IMG/VR virus record: IMGVR_UViG_3300036846_000708
Coordinates: 1 to 39,791 of that record
DNA from: a virus
Strand: one strand, 5' to 3'
Length of the DNA stretch: 39,791 bases
In this document: piece by piece, positions 36,990 through 39,791 of the stretch
Position numbering within the stretch: the stretch's first letter is position 1
How the letters are laid out: the number at the start of each line of letters is the position of its first letter
Notes under the pieces: generated by a model
Told to the model about the DNA's origin: nothing
Databases searched by the model: none
The model's input: only the letters and a program-made list of their open reading frames with translations
Translations under genes and position numbers: made by a program

Positions 36990-37127
36990 ATTTGGCCGCA
37001 CCAAGCCGAAATCGAGATCGAATCCCTCGATGAGCCGGATCGCGAGCAGCCCTTCTTTCGGATCGGCAACGATCCCAGTGGTATGGTCCTGCCGATCGAG
37101 GTGGATCTCTCTGATGAATTGGATTGA
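36990..37127 (+). CDS. Small acidic protein lacking a normal start, tentative
   Basis: An open frame codes 'AEIEIESLDEPDREQPFFRI' and 'GNDPSGMVLPIEVDLSDELD', which looks like real protein, more so than overlapping frames. There is no ATG, GTG or TTG at its head; ATT 36990 is the only rare-start candidate, and no ribosome site is visible. It overlaps the next gene by 14 bases. Possibly a start-damaged gene. Confidence 0.35.
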   Translation: MWPHQAEIEIESLDEPDREQPFFRIGNDPSGMVLPIEVDLSDELD

Positions 37128-37293
37128 ATTTGCGATCGCCCGTGAAGCCGGTCAACTTCTGCGCGCCATGGATCGGCGTCCCTTGACGAAGCAGGAAGCC
37201 TGGGTGCTCGAGAGCATCACCCCGGTCGTCGACCGCTTGCGCGACAATGCGCTGGAAAAAACCATTGCGGCGGGACTTGTCTACCGCCGCTGA
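37114..37293 (+). CDS. Small helical protein, unknown
   Basis: A 59-residue protein from ATG 37114, overlapping the acidic frame upstream. It is mainly helical: 'WIEFAIAREAGQLLRAMDRR', 'LTKQEAWVLESITPVVDRLR'. An upstream start at 37030 would add a Ser/Arg-rich stretch that reads as an off-frame product. No family was recognised. Confidence 0.45.
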   Translation: MNWIEFAIAREAGQLLRAMDRRPLTKQEAWVLESITPVVDRLRDNALEKTIAAGLVYRR

Positions 37294-37529
37294 TTGCCTT
37301 ACGATAAGTTGTCTCGCGTTTGTGCGGATGCCCCTGTGCATCGCGAGGTTGTGTTTCGCGGTGGCCTTCTACCACCGGAGGTCGCCGCGACGTTCCCCGC
37401 CAAATCCCCACCACCCAGCTGCAACACCCACCGCACGTACGCCCAGGAAGCCTCCGATCCGGGGCCTGCCGCGTAACCCCCGCGCCGCACCCGTCCCGCG
37501 GCGCGTCGCGTCTCAGTAATTTAACCCCC
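37294..37529. other. Intergenic region with GC-rich hairpin
   Basis: No convincing gene. A perfect 8-bp inverted repeat CGCGCCGC (37481-37488) / GCGGCGCG (37498-37505) lies shortly before the next gene. TAACCCCC appears at 37474-37481 and again at 37522-37529, directly before ATG 37530. Confidence 0.4.
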
Positions 37530-38222
37530 ATGCAAACCCTATACGCTTTCATCATTCTCTTTTCCCTGGTCGCCCTAGTGGTTGGCTTGTGGAAGCCATC
37601 GAAGGTTTTACCGCGCGCCATTCCGCAGAATCGATTGATGGTGACACTGATCTATTTCGGCTTGATCGTCGTGATCCTCGCATTCCTGCCTGCGCCGCCG
37701 AAGGTCGTGAAGGCCAGTACGTCGCCCGTCACCGCGCCTGTAGTGAAAACCGAAGTCCCCAAGCCCGCGACTGTGGCACCGAAGCCGGCAGCAGTGTCGA
37801 AGCCGGAATCGCAATGGGTGGAATCTGACTATAGCGACGGTATGGGCCGCAAGCGCTTTATCGCTTCCCTGCCATCGACAAACACGATGGACTTTGGCTT
37901 CCCCTACGGCGGCGATCAGCACGCACGCTTGACGGTGCGCGCAAGTGCTTCTGAGATCCACGACATCATTTTCGGCATCGAGCGCGGCCAGTTCTCTTGC
38001 AGTATCAGCGACTGCTATATTCAGGCGCGGTTCGATAACGGCGCAATTCGGCGATACAGCGTAAGCGACCCGGACGATCACAAAACGACGGTGAAGTTCA
38101 TCAGCGACTACCGCGGCTTTCTCTCGGCGTTGCGCAAGGCGAAGACGGTGCGCATCGAGGCCAGCTTTTACCAGGAAGGAAACCGAACCTTCGAATTCAA
38201 CACGGCAGGCTTCGACTGGTAG
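37530..38222 (+). CDS. Membrane-anchored protein with beta-rich external domain
   Basis: From ATG 37530 a 230-residue protein. Two membrane segments lie at about residues 2-20 ('TLYAFIILFSLVALVVGLW') and 37-53 ('VTLIYFGLIVVILAFLP'). A Pro/Lys/Val-rich linker follows (55-90), then a beta-rich C-terminal domain with 'ASLPSTNTMDFGFPYGGDQ', 'RGQFSCSISDCYIQARFDNG' and 'RIEASFYQEGNRTFEFNTAG'. The last domain is common in bacterial exported proteins of unknown function. In a prophage this could be a lysogenic-conversion (moron) gene. It has its own terminator at 38256 and no ribosome site, so translation may start differently. Confidence 0.65.
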   Translation: MQTLYAFIILFSLVALVVGLWKPSKVLPRAIPQNRLMVTLIYFGLIVVILAFLPAPPKVVKASTSPVTAPVVKTEVPKPATVAPKPAAVSKPESQWVESDYSDGMGRKRFIASLPSTNTMDFGFPYGGDQHARLTVRASASEIHDIIFGIERGQFSCSISDCYIQARFDNGAIRRYSVSDPDDHKTTVKFISDYRGFLSALRKAKTVRIEASFYQEGNRTFEFNTAGFDW

Positions 38223-38255
38223 ACTCGTAATCAGATTCGTTTTCCGTTTGATCGC

Positions 38256-38294
38256 ACCCCTTCCCGCCGACCTGGCCGGAAGGGGTTTTTCTTT
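38256..38294 (+). terminator. Rho-independent terminator
   Basis: Perfect 9-bp stem ACCCCTTCC (38256-38264) / GGAAGGGGT (38278-38286) with an inner GCC/GGC pairing and a following TTTTTCTTT run. It ends the membrane-protein transcript 33 bases after the stop codon. Confidence 0.85.
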
Positions 38295-38427
38295 GCACCC
38301 ACTTGCGCGCTGACCGCTACATCGGATACTATGCGGTCGAGTACCCATCAGGCCGTGCGGGACAGGCCTTTAACCTAAAAAGCGATAGCATCCCGCCACT
38401 TTCTTAACCCCCAGCGTGCCTCTACAC

Positions 38428-38730
38428 ATGACGATATTCGGCGCAACCTTCGCCAGCAAGGTCGCTGTGGTCGGCACTACCGGCGCCCACATCCGCTATA
38501 TCCCCGGCACTCTGGCGGCGAGCATGGTGAGCGATGGAATCGCCGCGGCCAGGTCCGCAGGCGGCAAGGTCCGCGAGGTAGCGTTGACGCGCACCGCCGA
38601 TACCCATGCCCAGCGTATCGGTCCGAGCGATGGCCGCGCTGTCGGTGTGAAGTTCTTTAGGACCGTGCGCCTGGACGCCAGCGCATCCAGGATCTTCGAA
38701 CACCATCCGCGATGTACGTATGACTACTGA
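38428..38730 (+). CDS. Unknown protein upstream of the kinase-HNH gene
   Basis: A 100-residue protein from ATG 38428 (a GTG at 38416 is also in frame). 'FASKVAVVGTTGAHIRYIPG', 'MVSDGIAAARSAGGKVREVA' suggest an alpha/beta fold, and the C-terminus 'VRLDASASRIFEHHPRCTYD' is not distinctive. It overlaps the kinase-HNH gene by 11 bases, so the two are probably co-expressed. No family was recognised and there is no clear ribosome site. TAACCCCC lies at 38405-38412 upstream. Confidence 0.5.
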   Translation: MTIFGATFASKVAVVGTTGAHIRYIPGTLAASMVSDGIAAARSAGGKVREVALTRTADTHAQRIGPSDGRAVGVKFFRTVRLDASASRIFEHHPRCTYDY

Positions 38731-39571
38731 GCCGGCAATCGTTCGTAGAATGGCGGAAACCGCCGTCGCGTTGACGGTAACTATCGGCGCGCCGGGCTCA
38801 GGGAAATCGACGTGGGCGGCACAGCAGCAAGCCCGTGTGGTGAGCACGGATGCGCTTCGTGCCGTTACGGACGATCGCCGCGCGATTGGCGAGTTCTTCG
38901 AGTGGGCGTTCGGCGAATTGAGAGAATCGCTCACGCATGGCGAAGCCGTGATTCTCGACTCGTGTGCCGTGAATCGCCGCATCCGCCAGCAAGCTATCGA
39001 AGCCGCACGCGCGGCTGACGTGCGCGCTATTGCGGTTGTATTCGATACCGACCTAGAAACCTGCTGCGACGCCCAGCGCGAACGAGCGCATCCGGTACCC
39101 ATAGGCATGGTGCGCTCGATGCACGCAGCAGTCACCGACATCACGGACGCGCGGTTACGGGCTGAGGGTTTCGATGACGTGCGGCATGTCCGTCGTGGCG
39201 ACGCGCCCGCCAGTGTGCTGCACCGTAGCGTGCCAGCCCTCCATAGCGAATGCAGGTCGCCGCTGTGCGGCCGATACGCACACGCCAACGGATTCTGCGT
39301 GCTGCATCAGGACCGGCAGCGTGCGCAGTCGGCGCCAACCCCTGGCACCAACCTGTCGCCCGCTAACCGCCGATTCCGCAGGGCGCGGCACAGCTACCTC
39401 GTACGGCATCCCATGTGCGCCATGTGCCGGCGCGAGCCTGCCGGCATCCTCGACCACATCGTGCCCCACCGTGGTATGCCGCAGCTGTTCTGGGATCAGG
39501 AGAACTGGCAGGGTTTGTGTATCCGCTGCCACGGAATCAAGACCGCACGCGAGACTTGGCATGGAAATTAA
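38720..39571 (+). CDS. Polynucleotide-kinase-like P-loop domain fused to HNH endonuclease
   Basis: A 283-residue two-part enzyme. Residues ~14-150 resemble the kinase domain of T4 polynucleotide kinase: Walker A 'TIGAPGSGKSTWA', a candidate base Asp in 'VSTDALR', and a lid region 'RERAHPVPIGMVRSM' aligned with T4 'RGTKAVPIDVLRSM'. Residues ~165-283 form a complete phage HNH protein, with an N-terminal zinc knuckle ('CRSPLCGRYAHANGFCVLH'), 'CAMCRREPAGILDHIVPHRG', 'LFWDQENWQGLCIRCHGIKT'. Stand-alone HNH proteins normally occupy this place before terS and help terminase cut DNA. The kinase part could act on DNA 5' ends. ATG 38752 is an alternative start. Confidence 0.85.
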   Translation: MTTEPAIVRRMAETAVALTVTIGAPGSGKSTWAAQQQARVVSTDALRAVTDDRRAIGEFFEWAFGELRESLTHGEAVILDSCAVNRRIRQQAIEAARAADVRAIAVVFDTDLETCCDAQRERAHPVPIGMVRSMHAAVTDITDARLRAEGFDDVRHVRRGDAPASVLHRSVPALHSECRSPLCGRYAHANGFCVLHQDRQRAQSAPTPGTNLSPANRRFRRARHSYLVRHPMCAMCRREPAGILDHIVPHRGMPQLFWDQENWQGLCIRCHGIKTARETWHGN

Positions 39572-39791
39572 AGGCCACCCCTTCCTGAATTCAAGGGCTA
39601 TGGTCCCGGCATCGTGCATGCCGCTCCCTGCTGTGCCATGCCAGCGCGCTTCGGGCGCGCTGCCGAGCCCGCTGCTCCCTCGACACCAGCCGAGCCGCGG
39701 CGATCGGGCGGGCCGCGCACACGCCGTTACATCCCATCCTGGGGGGAGGCCAGGGCGGGGTGAAAAAGTTTCACCCTCGTGCGCCGGAATG
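39572..39791. other. Noncoding end region with hairpins; candidate cos/pac half
   Basis: No gene is seen. A strong hairpin CAGCGCGC (39642-39649) / GCGCGCTG (39655-39662) lies around a TTCGG loop. GGGTGAAA (39758-39765) / TTTCACCC (39769-39776) forms another inverted repeat with a 3-base loop, directly before TCGTGCGC (39777-39784), which pairs across the window ends with positions 12-19. The purine-rich GGGGGGAGG (about 39741-39749) precedes it. Position between HNH and terS genes suggests a packaging signal. Confidence 0.45.

Noticed and set aside
36233-37033. A long Arg/Ser-rich plus-strand frame opposite the Pro/Gly-rich gene
   Set aside because: It is the antisense of Pro/Gly codon repeats, and a terminator precedes it. 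Not credible as protein.
39642-39662. The GC-rich TTCGG-loop hairpin as terminator of the kinase-HNH gene
   Set aside because: No T-run follows the stem. It is more likely part of the packaging region or a general structural element.

Overview
The window reads as an essentially complete genome of a temperate, long-tailed (siphovirus-type) phage or prophage of the HK97 supergroup, about 39.8 kb and GC-rich apart from one AT-rich control region. The host is not identifiable with certainty. A BACON-like beta domain on the tail tube and an Ig-like protein of the 'GLYTAP' kind are styles I associate with soil Acidobacteriota, so that is a weak guess. Two signs suggest that the two window ends join: the HNH nuclease gene ends at 39571 and the terminase small subunit begins at 184, the usual neighbours in such phages, and an 8-bp inverted repeat is formed only when the end is placed before the start.

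Layout. (1) 184-11652, packaging and head: small and large terminase (the latter split by an intein inside its ATP-binding loop), portal, protease, major capsid, connectors, then a second HK97-fold capsid gene with an Ig-like partner, tail completion proteins, tail tube and a tail assembly chaperone pair joined by a -1 frameshift. (2) 11654-20881, tail: tape measure, hub/central fibre with 17-residue beta repeats, and a long fibre ending in an S74-type self-processing chaperone. (3) 20883-22369: two small unknown genes, a leftward double ribbon-helix-helix gene, and an AT-rich region with two divergent sigma70-type promoters, probably the genetic switch. (4) 22370-27894, early operon: Bet/RecT annealase, Gp157, zinc ribbons, many small overlapping genes, a ParB-MT-A70 methyltransferase and a PD-(D/E)XK nuclease. 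(5) 27830-29467: large serine recombinase (integrase) with a perfect inverted repeat in its 3' end. (6) 29464-36301: sigma-like factors, VRR-NUC nuclease, replication initiator with candidate origin elements, tandem paralogous DNA-binding proteins, small RHH gene with an internal palindrome, then a terminator. (7) 36302-39571: leftward Pro/Gly-rich gene, small genes, a membrane-anchored protein, terminator, and a T4-PNK-like kinase fused to an HNH nuclease.

Most genes are on the plus strand and are coupled through ATGA or GTGA overlaps. Codon 'dialect' changes visibly at the intein, at the second capsid module and within the tape measure gene, showing mosaic ancestry. No lysis gene, tRNA or CRISPR array was recognised.

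The most unusual items are the kinase-HNH fusion beside the packaging genes, two divergent capsid proteins in one operon, a class-3-type intein splitting the terminase P-loop, and a sigma-like factor carrying a tail-fibre motif at its N-terminus. All functions are inferred by eye from sequence motifs and gene order; no database search was run.
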